A stretch of 64,000 nt of DNA, taken from assembly GCF_003382365.1 (NCBI RefSeq), contig NZ_QTSU01000002.1:310001-374000 (forward strand). Reading direction: 5' to 3'. The notes under the pieces were generated by a model. That model was given only the letters and a program-made list of their open reading frames with translations. It was not told where the DNA came from and did no database searches. The position numbers were made by a program, and so were the translations under genes. This DNA comes from Lysobacter silvisoli. Its GTDB lineage: Bacteria; Pseudomonadota; Gammaproteobacteria; Xanthomonadales; Xanthomonadaceae. Of this stretch, positions 17,489 through 26,296 are shown one piece after another; positions within the stretch are counted from its first letter, which is position 1, and the number at the start of each line of letters is the position of its first letter.

Positions 17489-18739
17489 TCAGAGATTCCG
17501 CCGCGCCGGCAGCAACAAATTGCCGAACAGCAGGCCGGCGATCAGCGCCAGCAATATGTTGATCACCGCCAGCACCGCGTCCTGGCCGACCTCCATGTCC
17601 TGCTGCTGGATCAGGGTCAGCAGGCCGCGCAGGCTCACGCTGCCGGGCACCAGCATGATGATGCCGGGCACGCGCACGATCGCGCCCGGGCGCTTGCCCC
17701 AGCGCGCGTAGGCATTGCCGGCCGCGGTCAGGCACAGCGCGGCCAGGAAGATGCCGGCCGGGCTGCCCCAGGCCTCGCCGGCGAAGCGCGAAATCAGATA
17801 ACCGCCGGCCGCGGCCGCCATCACCTTGGGGTAATCGCTGCGGTGGGCGCGGAACAGCACCGCGAAGGCGTAGGCGGCCAGGGCCAGGCCCACCCACTCC
17901 ACCCAGGCCGGCTGCGGCCGCGAGGCCTGGATCAGCGGCTTGAGCCCGAGCAGGTCGGCCAGGTACAGGGCGATGATGGTGCCCACGGCCAGCTTGACCA
18001 CCGTGGTCAGCGCGCCGGCGAAGCGCGCGGTGCCGGAGACCAGGTGCTGGCTGGTGAGTTCGTTGACCGCATTGGTCAGCGCCATGCCGGGCAGCAGCAC
18101 GATCAGCGAGGCGATGATCACGGTGTTCTGGTTGAGCGGGCCGACGAAGCTGGCCACCAGCACCGCCATGCCCGCGGCGAGCATCGCCGCCACCGCGTCC
18201 ACCGCTTCCTTCAGGCGCGGGCGCATGCCGGACAGTTCGATCAGCAGGCCGATCATCAGGCCGTTGACGCCGGCCACGGCGATGTCCAGCCACGGCAGCC
18301 GCAGCAGCGCGCCCACCGCCGCCGCGGCCAGGCCGAAGGCGATCACCTGCATCGCCCGCCAGCGCGCGCTGCGCGGCCGGTCCAGCGCCTGCAGCGCGGC
18401 GTGGCCCGCGGCCAGGTCCAGGCGGCCGGCCATCACGTCTTCGGCGATGCGGTCGGTTTCGCTGAGCTTGTACAGGTCGTTCTCGCCCGGCGGCATCCGG
18501 ATCACCCGGGTGGTGTCGCTTTCGCCGGGCGCGCGGTGGGGATCGCTGAAGGTCAGGATCAGGCCGGTGGGGTTGGACCAGGGCTCACATTCCAGGCGCA
18601 GGCGTTGCGCCACCGCGGTGACCGCGCCCTCCAGGCGCTGGGCGGTGGTGCCGTAGGCGTGCAGGCGCTCGGCCAGCTCGACCACGAACGCGATGCGTGC
18701 GGCGTAACTGGTCGCGCTCAAAGGGGCGGGCGTGGACAT
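17489..18739 (-). CDS. Threonine/serine exporter family protein (ThrE-like)
   Basis: A 416-residue membrane protein fusing the two ThrE domains: an N-terminal DUF1212 half (cytoplasmic start, then helices from about residue 125) and a C-terminal DUF3815 half with about five helices. Recognisable segments are LAERLHAYGTTAQRLEG and PLNQNTVIIASLIVLLPGMALTNAVNELTSQHLVSG (cut here into shorter reading), and VPGIIMLVPGSVSLRG near the end. Corynebacterium ThrE exports threonine and serine; the substrate here is inferred from family alone. The ATG at 18739 is preferred over ATG 18751. A GATGCT hexamer 7 bases upstream could be a -10 box. Confidence 0.82.
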   Translation of the reverse strand: MSTPAPLSATSYAARIAFVVELAERLHAYGTTAQRLEGAVTAVAQRLRLECEPWSNPTGLILTFSDPHRAPGESDTTRVIRMPPGENDLYKLSETDRIAEDVMAGRLDLAAGHAALQALDRPRSARWRAMQVIAFGLAAAAVGALLRLPWLDIAVAGVNGLMIGLLIELSGMRPRLKEAVDAVAAMLAAGMAVLVASFVGPLNQNTVIIASLIVLLPGMALTNAVNELTSQHLVSGTARFAGALTTVVKLAVGTIIALYLADLLGLKPLIQASRPQPAWVEWVGLALAAYAFAVLFRAHRSDYPKVMAAAAGGYLISRFAGEAWGSPAGIFLAALCLTAAGNAYARWGKRPGAIVRVPGIIMLVPGSVSLRGLLTLIQQQDMEVGQDAVLAVINILLALIAGLLFGNLLLPARRNL

Positions 18740-19047
18740 GCGCGAAAGCATCGCATGCGCCGGCCGGTTTGGGACGGCCGGATAGGCGGCGTGGGCGCAA
18801 CGCTGCCGTCGCATGGCGATGTTGGTTCATCGAAGCAGGGCGATGGGAGGCATGCCGCTGAAGCCACTGGATTCCCGCGTTCGCGGGAATGACGGTTGTG
18901 GAATTCGCCGCGCCCCACCCACCGTCGTTCCCGCGAACGCGGAAACCCAGGGCTGCATCCAGGCATGACACCGAGGTCTATCCGCCCCCAAGCCCACAAC
19001 TTGCTCACCTGGCCATGGCTAGCCTGTATCCTGCGCCCCGAGGCCCT
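18740..19047. repeat. 308-bp gap with a GTCGTTCCCGCG-type repeat pair
   Basis: The space between the divergent exporter and mlaE genes. It carries two facing copies of the palindromic repeat (about 18869-18895, with TTCCCGCGTTCGCGGGAA, and about 18921-18945). Related copies are at 8722-8805 and 59872-59972. The rest shows no gene. Confidence 0.65.
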
Positions 19048-20166
19048 ATGACCGAACCGTCCACGCACGCGCCGCAGATCGCCGCCGACGCCCAGACGCC
19101 GTCGCGGTTGCGCCTTTCCGGGCGTTGGACCCTGGACCACGCGCACGCCATCTCCGCCGCGCTGCACGGCGCGCCCGCGGGCGAGGTCAGCGTGGACGCC
19201 ACCGGCGTGGAGCGGCTGGACTCGCTGGGCGTGCTGCAGCTGATGCGCTTCGCGCGCCGGCGCGAGCTGGACTTCGACGCCTTCGAATTCCACGAAGCGC
19301 ACCGCGCCCTGGTCGTGGCGATCGAGGACGTGGCCGACGAGCGGCCCAAGAAGAAGCGCGAGTACGGCGTCTACGCGGCGCTGGCGCGCCTGGGCTACGC
19401 GGTCACCGACAACTGGAAGGAAGTGCTGGCCCTGGTCGCCTTCTTCGGCGAAACCCTGGTCAAGATGCTGCGCCTGTTCAAGGAGCCCGGCCGCTTCCGC
19501 CCCACCGCCACCGTCCACCACATGGAGCAGGTGGGCCTGGATGCGGTGCCGCTGATCGCGCTGCTGTGCTACCTGGTCGGCGCGGTGGTGGCGTTCCTGG
19601 GCGCGACCATCCTGCGCGACTTCGGCGCCACCATTTTTGTGGTCGAACTGGTCAGCATCGCCTTCCTGCGCGAGTTCGGCGTGCTGCTGACCGCGATCGT
19701 GCTGGCCGGCCGCACCGCCAGCGCGTTCACCGCGCAGATCGGCGCCATGGTCAGCCGCGAGGAAGTGGACGCGATCCGCACCCTGGGCATGGACCCGATC
19801 GACCTGCTGGTGATCCCGCGCGTGCTGGCGCTGCTGGTGATGCTGCCGCTGCTGACCTTCATCGCCATGATCGCCGGCCTGCTCGGCGGCCTGACCGTGG
19901 GCGCCTACAACCTGGATATTCCGCCGCAGCAGTACCTGGCGCGGATGCACGACACCATGGAGCTGCGCCACGTGCTGGTGGGCCTGTCCAAGGCGCCGAT
20001 CTTCGCCCTGCTGATCAGCCTGATCGGCTGCCTGGAAGGCCTGCAGGTGCAGGGCACCGCGCAGTCGGTGGGCGAACGCACCACCTCCAGCGTGGTCCAG
20101 GCGATCTCGCTGGTGATCGTGATCGACGCCTTCGCCGCGATCTGGTTCATGGAGGTCGGGTTCTGA
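19048..20166 (+). CDS. mlaE: MlaE-type lipid-transport permease with fused STAS domain
   Basis: Permease of an MCE/Mla phospholipid transporter in the inner membrane, 372 residues from ATG 19048. Residues about 10-95 form a STAS domain (LRLSGRWTLDHAHAISAAL ... VEVDATGVERLDSLGVLQLM by pattern), the job done by separate MlaB in E. coli. The permease part follows with MEQVGLDAVPLIALLCYLVG and the MlaE signature REFGVLLTAIVLAGRTASAF plus EEVDAIRTLGMDPI, which is the coupling helix. It is followed without a gap by mlaF, then by a CPBP gene, mlaD and an auxiliary lipoprotein gene: one operon. An upstream ATG at 19015 is possible. MlaA and MlaC are not present nearby, so it may be an Mla-like rather than canonical Mla system. 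Confidence 0.9.
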   Translation: MTEPSTHAPQIAADAQTPSRLRLSGRWTLDHAHAISAALHGAPAGEVSVDATGVERLDSLGVLQLMRFARRRELDFDAFEFHEAHRALVVAIEDVADERPKKKREYGVYAALARLGYAVTDNWKEVLALVAFFGETLVKMLRLFKEPGRFRPTATVHHMEQVGLDAVPLIALLCYLVGAVVAFLGATILRDFGATIFVVELVSIAFLREFGVLLTAIVLAGRTASAFTAQIGAMVSREEVDAIRTLGMDPIDLLVIPRVLALLVMLPLLTFIAMIAGLLGGLTVGAYNLDIPPQQYLARMHDTMELRHVLVGLSKAPIFALLISLIGCLEGLQVQGTAQSVGERTTSSVVQAISLVIVIDAFAAIWFMEVGF

Positions 20167-20999
20167 GCCACGCCCGCGCCGACGACGCCCCCCATCCCGC
20201 GCCTGCCGACGACGGCGCGCCGATCATCCGCGTGCGCGGTCTGGTCAACCGCTTCGGCGAACAGACCGTGCACGACGGCCTGGACCTGGACGTGCGCCGC
20301 GGCGAAATCATCGGCGTGGTCGGCGGCTCGGGCACCGGCAAGTCGGTGCTGATGCGCTCGATCCTGGGCCTGCGCCGGCCCGATGAAGGCGACATCCAAG
20401 TGCTCGGCATCGACGCGCGCAGCGACGATCCGGCGCGGCGCCGCGAGATCGAGCGCAACACCGGCGTGCTGTTCCAGGACGGCGCGCTGTTCTCGTCGCT
20501 GACCGTGGGCGAGAACGTGCAGGTGCCGCTGAAGGAGTATCACGGCGACCTGCCCGACACGCTGCGTTACGAGCTGGCCCTGCTCAAGGTCAAGCTGGCC
20601 GGCTTGCCCGCGGACGCGATCAACAAGCTGCCCTCGCAGCTGTCCGGCGGCATGCGCAAGCGTGCCGGCCTGGCGCGCGCGCTGGCGCTGGACCCGCCGC
20701 TGCTGTTCCTGGACGAACCCACCGCCGGCCTGGACCCGATCGGCGCGGCGGCGTTCGACCGTTTGATCCGCACCCTGCAGCAGGCGCTGGGCCTGACCGT
20801 GTTCCTGATCACCCACGACCTGGACACCCTGTACGCGATCTGCGACCGCATCGCGGTGCTGGCCGACAAGAAAGTGATCGCCTGCGCGCCGATGGCCGAG
20901 ATCGAACAGCTCGACCATCCCTGGGCGCACGAGTATTTCCACGGCCCGCGCGCACGCGCCGCGCAGGTCGCGCGCGAGCGCAACGCCCGTTCCGCCTGA
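20163..20999 (+). CDS. mlaF: MlaF-type ABC transporter ATPase, apparent CTG start
   Basis: ATPase of the MCE lipid transporter, 278 residues. Walker A is GVVGGSGTGKSVL, the signature is LSGGMRKRAGLARA, Walker B is LLFLDEPTAGLDP and the switch His is in LITHDLDT. The frame begins right at the end of mlaE. The first beta strand (PIIRVRGLVNRF) must be included, and between it and the mlaE stop there is no ATG, GTG or TTG in frame. The best start is CTG 20163, which overlaps the mlaE TGA (CTGA) and lies 7 bases after a perfect GGAGG (20151-20155). Starting at GTG 20232 would cut the nucleotide-binding domain's first strand. Function is firm; the start is inference. Confidence 0.9.
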   Translation: MSHARADDAPHPAPADDGAPIIRVRGLVNRFGEQTVHDGLDLDVRRGEIIGVVGGSGTGKSVLMRSILGLRRPDEGDIQVLGIDARSDDPARRREIERNTGVLFQDGALFSSLTVGENVQVPLKEYHGDLPDTLRYELALLKVKLAGLPADAINKLPSQLSGGMRKRAGLARALALDPPLLFLDEPTAGLDPIGAAAFDRLIRTLQQALGLTVFLITHDLDTLYAICDRIAVLADKKVIACAPMAEIEQLDHPWAHEYFHGPRARAAQVARERNARSA

Positions 21000-21025
21000 C
21001 CGAAACCCCGCAAGGACGCCCCCGT

Positions 21026-21898
21026 TTGCCTTCGCTGCTGTCCGACCACCTCACGCCTCTCGCCCACCTGCCCTGGGCCCTGCTCGCGCTGGCCTCGCTG
21101 CTGCTGTGGTGGCCCAAGCTGCGCGCTGCCAGCCTGGCGCTGCTCGCGGCCGCGGGCGCGGCCGGCTTCGCCCTGGGCCAGCTCGACGCGCGCGCGCTGA
21201 TCGCGCTGGCGCTGCTGGCCCTGGCCGGCTGGATGATCGCGCCGACGCGGGCGCGCGCGGCGCGCATAGGCGGGCATGCGCTGTTCGTGCTGGTGGCGCT
21301 GGCGCTGGGCTTCCACGTCGCGCCGGGCTTCCACAACGCACTGGCGGTGCCGCCCACGCGCATCACCGCCGACGCGATCGAATTCAGCATGTACCTCAAC
21401 CTGGACAAGCCGCTGGTCGGGTTCTGGCTGCTGCTGGTTTGGGGCGGCGCGCAGCGCGCGCGGCCGCCGGTCGACTGGTTCAAAGCCGCGCTGCCGGCCG
21501 GCCTGGGCGCGGCGCTGCTGTGTTTGGGCATCGCCTATGTGCTGGGCTTGGTCGCCTGGGCACCGAAATGGCCTGCCTGGGGCACGCTATGGGCGCTGAA
21601 CAACCTGTTGCTGGTGACCCTGGCCGAGGAAGCGCTGTTCCGCGGTTACCTGCAGGAAGGCCTGATGCGGCGCTGGCGCGAACGGCGCTGGGGCGATGCC
21701 GCCGCGATCGCGGTGGCCGCGGTCGCCTTCGGCCTGGTGCACTGGGCCGGCGGCTGGGCCTGGGCGCTGCTGGCCACCGCGGCCGGCGCGGGCTACGGCC
21801 TGGCCTACCGCCGCGGCGGCCTGCAAGCGGCCATGCTGGCGCACTTCGGCCTGAACCTGATTCACTTCACCGCGCTCAGCTATCCCATGCTGGCATGA
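21026..21898 (+). CDS. CPBP-family intramembrane metalloprotease
   Basis: A 290-residue polytopic protein of the CAAX-protease/bacteriocin-processing (CPBP) family. The diagnostic motifs are EEALFRGYLQE at about residue 202 (Glu-Glu plus Arg), FGLVHWAGG at about 236 (His) and AHFGLNLIHF at about 272 (His/Asn). About eight hydrophobic helices are visible. It starts with TTG 21026, preceded by AAGGA, 26 bp after mlaF and 46 bp before mlaD, so it sits inside the MCE operon, which is unusual. Bacterial CPBP proteins process peptides or act as scaffolds; no substrate can be named. Confidence 0.85.
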   Translation: MPSLLSDHLTPLAHLPWALLALASLLLWWPKLRAASLALLAAAGAAGFALGQLDARALIALALLALAGWMIAPTRARAARIGGHALFVLVALALGFHVAPGFHNALAVPPTRITADAIEFSMYLNLDKPLVGFWLLLVWGGAQRARPPVDWFKAALPAGLGAALLCLGIAYVLGLVAWAPKWPAWGTLWALNNLLLVTLAEEALFRGYLQEGLMRRWRERRWGDAAAIAVAAVAFGLVHWAGGWAWALLATAAGAGYGLAYRRGGLQAAMLAHFGLNLIHFTALSYPMLA

Positions 21899-21944
21899 TG
21901 ACCGTCACGATCCGCCCCCCGGCGTTCCCCGTTGCAGGTGCCTG

Positions 21945-22871
21945 ATGGAAACCAAGGCCAATTACGTCCTCATCGGTGCGTTCACGATCATCGTGACGCT
22001 GTTCCTGCTGCTGTTCGCGCTGTGGGCCGCCAAGTACTCCTCGGAGAAGAGCTGGCGCGAGTACGCGGTGATCTTCAACGAGCCGGTCACCGGCCTGTCC
22101 GAAGGCAGCAGCGTGCAATACAACGGCATCTCGCTGGGCACGGTGCAGGCGCTGCGGCTGGCGCCGGACGACCCGCGCCGGGTGATCGCGCAGCTGCGCC
22201 TGCAGGCCGACGCGCCGATCAAGGCCGACACCCGCGCCAAGCTGTCGATGACCGGCATCACCGGCAGCCCGATCATCCAGCTCACCGGCGGCAGCCCCGG
22301 CAGCCCGGCGCTGGCCGACGTCGACCGGCGCGAGATTCCGGTGATCCAGACCGAGGCCTCGGCGCTGCAGAACATCGCCGACACCGCCAACCGCCTGGTC
22401 GCGCGCCTGGACCAGGTGCTCAGCGACGAGAACGTGAAGCGGGTGTCGAACACGCTCAGCAACATCGAAGCCATGACCGGCTCCATCGCCGACCAGCGCG
22501 AGGACCTGCGCGCGCTGATCGTCAACGCGCGCAAGTCCAGCGAACAGCTGTCGGCCACCCTGGCCACCACCGACCAGGCGGTGAAGAGCGTGGACCGCGA
22601 ACTGGTGGCCAAGCTGCCGGGCCTGATCGCCAAGCTCGACAGCACCCTGGGCCGGCTTGACTCGGCCGCCAACGGCGCCAACAACCTGCTCAACGACAAC
22701 CGCGCGGCGATCAACAGTTTCGCCAACGACGGTCTGGCCCAGCTCGGCCCGACGCTGTCCGAGCTGCGCGTGCTGGTGCGCGACCTACGCCGCATCAGCG
22801 ACCGCCTGGAAAGCAACCCGACCCGTTACCTGCTCGGCCGCGACGCCCAGAAGGAGTTCGAGCCGCAATGA
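21945..22871 (+). CDS. mlaD: MlaD-type MCE domain protein
   Basis: Substrate-binding MCE protein anchored in the inner membrane, 308 residues. One N-terminal transmembrane helix (YVLIGAFTIIVTLFLLLFALW) is followed by an MCE domain (about residues 38-120: FNEPVTGLSEGSSVQYNGIS, then GSPIIQLTGG). The rest is a long helical region (about 130-290), which in related proteins forms a needle or barrel tip across the periplasm. E. coli MlaD is only 183 residues, so this is the longer type with an extended helix. Its stop overlaps the next ATG (ATGA), so the lipoprotein downstream is its likely partner. Confidence 0.92.
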   Translation: METKANYVLIGAFTIIVTLFLLLFALWAAKYSSEKSWREYAVIFNEPVTGLSEGSSVQYNGISLGTVQALRLAPDDPRRVIAQLRLQADAPIKADTRAKLSMTGITGSPIIQLTGGSPGSPALADVDRREIPVIQTEASALQNIADTANRLVARLDQVLSDENVKRVSNTLSNIEAMTGSIADQREDLRALIVNARKSSEQLSATLATTDQAVKSVDRELVAKLPGLIAKLDSTLGRLDSAANGANNLLNDNRAAINSFANDGLAQLGPTLSELRVLVRDLRRISDRLESNPTRYLLGRDAQKEFEPQ

Positions 22872-23530
22872 CCACGCGCCCCCTCGCCCCCCGCCGCCTG
22901 CTCGGCGCCGCGCTGCTGCTGGCCCTGGCCGGTTGCTCGCTGCTGGGCGACAAGCCCAAGGAACGCTCCACCATCTACGCGCCGGACCCGCGCGTGCAGG
23001 CCGATCCGTCCTGGCCGCAGGCGAGCTGGCAGCTGTCGCTGACCCCGCCCAGCGCCGCGCGCATGATCGACAGCCTGCGCATCGCGGTACGGCCCACGCC
23101 CAACGAGCTGCAGGTCTACAAGGGCGCCAACTGGGCCAAGCCGCCGGGCGAGATGCTGCAGGACGCGCTGCTGCGCGCGCTGGAGGATTCCGGCCGGATC
23201 GGCGCGGTCGCGCGCCAGGGCAGCGGCATCGCCGCCGACTATAAGCTGGTGCTGGACCTGCGCCGTTTCGAATCCGACTACGCCGGCGAGGAACTGCCTT
23301 CGGCCACCATCGAGGTCAGCGCCAAGCTGCTGCACAGCAGCGACCAGCGCATCGCCGCCGCGCGCACCTTCGTCCAGCGCCAACGCGCGACCAGCACCGC
23401 GGTGCCCGACGTGGTGAACGCCTTCGACGGCGCGCTGTCGGCGCTGACCCGCGACATGGGCGGCTGGATCCTGAGCAGCGGCAACGAGCACGAGCGCAGC
23501 GAGCATTCGCGGCCGGCGGCGCGGCGCTGA
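22868..23530 (+). CDS. ABC-type transport auxiliary lipoprotein (PqiC/ABC_trans_aux type)
   Basis: A 220-residue lipoprotein with signal MTTRPLAPRRLLGAALLLAL and lipobox LAGC. The mature part resembles the ABC_trans_aux family found after MCE genes (YAPDPRVQADPSWP, LRIAVRPTPNELQVYKGANW, then LQDALLRALEDSGRIG, YKLVLDLRRFESDY). In E. coli PqiC is the outer-membrane lipoprotein partner of the PqiB MCE protein. Here it would help MlaD connect with the outer membrane and may replace MlaC/MlaA. Last gene of the operon. Assigned from pattern and context; no structure-based check was possible. Confidence 0.82.
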   Translation: MTTRPLAPRRLLGAALLLALAGCSLLGDKPKERSTIYAPDPRVQADPSWPQASWQLSLTPPSAARMIDSLRIAVRPTPNELQVYKGANWAKPPGEMLQDALLRALEDSGRIGAVARQGSGIAADYKLVLDLRRFESDYAGEELPSATIEVSAKLLHSSDQRIAAARTFVQRQRATSTAVPDVVNAFDGALSALTRDMGGWILSSGNEHERSEHSRPAARR

Positions 23531-23535
23531 GGCTG

Positions 23536-23725
23536 GGAAGCAACAGCAAAAGCAAATCCCCCGTCGTCCGCTGCGCGGACGCCCGCCCCCTTTTTCTAAG
23601 GGGGCTAAAGAGCGGCACATCGCTCATGTCTATCGCTATCCGCCCCCTTCGCATCTGTTCCCCCCTTTGAAAAAGGGGGGCTAGGGGGGATTTGCTGTTG
23701 CTGTTGCTGTTGCCGTTGCTTCCCC
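23536..23725. repeat. AAATCCCCC/GGGGGA repeat cluster with GCTGTTGCTGTT microsatellite
   Basis: Begins with AGCAACAGCAAAAGC and AAATCCCCC, contains two runs of C-rich then G-rich sequence (about 23579-23606 and 23670-23695), and ends with four to five copies of GCTGTT/GCCGTT. The elements match the tail of the large repeat. The last part, 23681-23725, is also the 3' end of the reading frame of the phosphopantetheinyl transferase gene on the minus strand. Confidence 0.7.
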
Positions 23726-24499
23726 AACCCGCAACACCCGCCCCAAATCCACCCCCGCATACGGCAACGCCGCCACCCGCTCGACCGCAACCGTATCCGC
23801 CGCCACGCGCCGCCGCCGCAGCGCGATCGCGCCCACATAGTCCACATCCAGGCGAAAACTCCAGAACCGCCACGCCGGCGCGGCCGCTCGCTCGCCCAGC
23901 CAACGCGGCGTCCCACCCTCGCCGTCGAACGCGAACGCCAACCGCCGCAGCGGCAGCCGCAGACCGCGGCCGCCGGCCTTGGCGCAGGCCTCCTTCAGTG
24001 TCCAATGGCGCAGGAACGCATCGCCGCGCTGCGCCTGCGGCAGCGCCAGCAGCGCCTCACGTTCGCGCGGGTCCAGGCTCGGGCCCTGCCAAAGCTCGGA
24101 GGTGTCGCTGCCGCGCCGCTCCAGATCCAAGCCCGCGCGGCCGCCGGGCGCGACCAGGCAGCCGACCCGGCCGGCGCAGTGCGACAGGCTGAAACCCCAG
24201 CCCCCGGCGTCCAGCGCGCGCGGCGCGCCATACGGCCCGCGCGCGTAGCGCCAGTCCTGCGGCGCACGCGGCACGCAGGCCGACAGCGCGTGGCGCACCA
24301 GCAAGCGCGCCACCAGCGCCTCGCGGCGCACCTCGGGCAGCCGCAGCCGTTCCAGCCGCGCGCGCTCCTGCGCGTCCAGCAGACCCAGCTGCGCCTCGTA
24401 CAGCGGATCGTGCGCCGGGTCGACCTCCGCCAGGAACAGCCGTGCCGCGCCGGCCGCGCGGCCGGGGGTGGGCGTGATCGGGGTGGCGGTTGAGGTCAT
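23681..24499 (-). CDS. 4'-phosphopantetheinyl transferase, Sfp type
   Basis: Transfers phosphopantetheine from CoA to carrier proteins, here probably for secondary-metabolite synthases (NRPS/PKS) typical of Lysobacter. 272 residues from ATG 24499. The metal-binding motif GLDLERRG is at about 123-130 and the catalytic WTLKEACAKAGGRGL at about 166-180; FSLSHCAGRVGCLVA is the CoA-binding segment. The end (about residues 255-272, VGEATATATATANPP) is encoded by the GCTGTT microsatellite of an intergenic repeat, so the protein seems to have lost its original stop and run into the repeat. It stands alone, with no synthase gene in the window. Confidence 0.88.
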   Translation of the reverse strand: MTSTATPITPTPGRAAGAARLFLAEVDPAHDPLYEAQLGLLDAQERARLERLRLPEVRREALVARLLVRHALSACVPRAPQDWRYARGPYGAPRALDAGGWGFSLSHCAGRVGCLVAPGGRAGLDLERRGSDTSELWQGPSLDPREREALLALPQAQRGDAFLRHWTLKEACAKAGGRGLRLPLRRLAFAFDGEGGTPRWLGERAAAPAWRFWSFRLDVDYVGAIALRRRRVAADTVAVERVAALPYAGVDLGRVLRVGEATATATATANPP

Positions 24500-24602
24500 G
24501 CGCGGGCTCTGAGGCGCCGTCGCCGAGCATACCGGCGCCGCCCGGCTTTGAGTCGGCGGCGCAAACCCGCGACAATTCGGCCTCAGCAAGCGGAGAGCCA
24601 GC

Positions 24603-26231
24603 ATGAGCGAACACAGCCCCCACCCCGCCGAGGTCGAGCGCGACGTCATGGAGTACGACGTCGTCACCGTCGGTGCCGGTCCGGCCGGCCTGTCGTTCGC
24701 GATCCGCCTGAAGCAGCTCAACCCCGACATTTCGGTCTGCGTGATCGAAAAGTCCAGCACCATCGGCGCGCACATCCTGTCCGGCGCGGTCATCGAGACC
24801 GGCCCGCTGGACGCGCTGCTGCCGAACTGGCGCGACAACCCGCCGCCGATCTGCGTGCCCGCGACCGAGGACGAGTTCTGGCTGCTGTCCAAGACCGGCG
24901 GACGCAAGCTGCCGCTGCCGCCGGGCATGCACAACAAAGGCAACGTGATCGTAAGCCTGGGCGCCATGTGCGCCTGGCTGGCGCCGCAGGCCGAAGCGCT
25001 GGGCGTGGAGATCTACCCCGGCTTCGCCGCGTCCGAAACCTTGCACGACGCCGACGGCCGCGTGCTGGGCGTGCGCATCGGCGACATGGGCGTGGCCAAG
25101 GACGGATCGCACAAGCCCGGCTACACCGCCGGCATCGACATCCGCGCCAAGGTCACCGTGTTCGCCGAAGGCGCGCGCGGCCACCTGACCAAGCGCCTGA
25201 TCAAGCGCTTCGGCCTGGACGCGAACAGCGATCCGCAGGGCTATTCGATCGGCATCAAGGAACTGTGGCAGGTGCCGGAAGACCGGGTCACGCCCGGCAA
25301 GATCGTGCACAGCTTCGGCTGGCCGGCCGACAGCCGCATCTACGGCGGCAGCTTCCTCTATCACCTGGACAAGGGCCGCATCGCCCTGGGCTACGTCAGC
25401 GGCCTGGACTACGCCGACCCCGAGTACAAGCCCTGGGAAGCGTTCCAGCAGTGGAAGAACCACCCCATGGTCAAGCCGCTGCTGGACGGCGGCAACCTGG
25501 TCTCGGCCGGCGCGCGCGCCATCGTCACCGGCGGCTGGCAGTCGCTGCCCAAGGTCGAGATGCCCGGCGCCTTGTTGATCGGCGACACCGCCGGCCTGCT
25601 CAACGTGCCCAAGATCAAGGGCACCCACCAGGCGATCCGTAGCGGCATGCTCGCCGCCGAGCACCTGGCCGCCTCCGAGCTCGCGCCGGAAGGCTTCGAC
25701 GCCAAGCTGCGCGCCTCGCCGGCGATGGACGAACTGAAGAAGGTGCGCAACATCAAGCCCGGCTTCAAGCGCGGCCTGTGGTGGGGCATGCTCAACGCCG
25801 CCTGGGAAACCGTCACCGGCGGCCTGTCGCCGTGGACGCTGAAGAACAAGGCCGACTGGTCCTCGCTGGACAAGCTCAAGGACGCCGAAAGCCCCAAGCG
25901 CGACTACAGCGAACGCACGCTCGCCCCGCGCGACCGCCTGGCCGGCGTCTACTTCGCCGCCACCGAGCACGACGAAGACCAGCCCGCGCACCTGAAGGTG
26001 GCCGACACCTCGGTCTGCGTGACCCGCTGCGCCGAGGAATACGACAACCCCTGCACCCGCTTCTGCCCGGCCGGCGTGTACGAGATCGTCGAGGACGCCG
26101 AAGGCAAGCGCCTGCAGATCAACGCCGCCAACTGCGTGCACTGCAAGACCTGCGACATCAAGGACCCCTACGAGATCATCACCTGGGTCACGCCGGAAGG
26201 CGGCTCGGGGCCGAATTACCAGAATCTGTAA
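24603..26231 (+). CDS. Electron transfer flavoprotein-ubiquinone oxidoreductase
   Basis: Membrane-associated FAD and [4Fe-4S] enzyme passing electrons from reduced ETF to ubiquinone, linking fatty- and amino-acid oxidation to respiration. 542 residues. The FAD-binding GxGxxG-type motif is VGAGPAGLSFAIRLK near residue 24. The cluster cysteines are in the C-terminal ferredoxin-like domain: NPCTRFCPAGVYEI and NAANCVHCKTCDIKDP. The end (EGGSGPNYQNL) is typical. Its electron donors, EtfB and EtfA, are at 33083-34767. A Shine-Dalgarno GGAG precedes ATG 24603. A two-way terminator follows. Confidence 0.95.
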   Translation: MSEHSPHPAEVERDVMEYDVVTVGAGPAGLSFAIRLKQLNPDISVCVIEKSSTIGAHILSGAVIETGPLDALLPNWRDNPPPICVPATEDEFWLLSKTGGRKLPLPPGMHNKGNVIVSLGAMCAWLAPQAEALGVEIYPGFAASETLHDADGRVLGVRIGDMGVAKDGSHKPGYTAGIDIRAKVTVFAEGARGHLTKRLIKRFGLDANSDPQGYSIGIKELWQVPEDRVTPGKIVHSFGWPADSRIYGGSFLYHLDKGRIALGYVSGLDYADPEYKPWEAFQQWKNHPMVKPLLDGGNLVSAGARAIVTGGWQSLPKVEMPGALLIGDTAGLLNVPKIKGTHQAIRSGMLAAEHLAASELAPEGFDAKLRASPAMDELKKVRNIKPGFKRGLWWGMLNAAWETVTGGLSPWTLKNKADWSSLDKLKDAESPKRDYSERTLAPRDRLAGVYFAATEHDEDQPAHLKVADTSVCVTRCAEEYDNPCTRFCPAGVYEIVEDAEGKRLQINAANCVHCKTCDIKDPYEIITWVTPEGGSGPNYQNL

Positions 26232-26250
26232 CAGCGCGCCACAACCGCGC

Positions 26251-26280
26251 AAAAAAAGCCGCCCGAAGGCGGCTTTTTTT
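26251..26280 (+). terminator. Bidirectional intrinsic terminator
   Basis: AAAAAAAGCCGCC, loop CGAA, GGCGGCTTTTTTT, symmetrical, between the convergent ETF-QO gene and scoB. It would stop transcription from both sides. Confidence 0.92.
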
Positions 26281-26296
26281 GCTGAGACGCTGCCGC

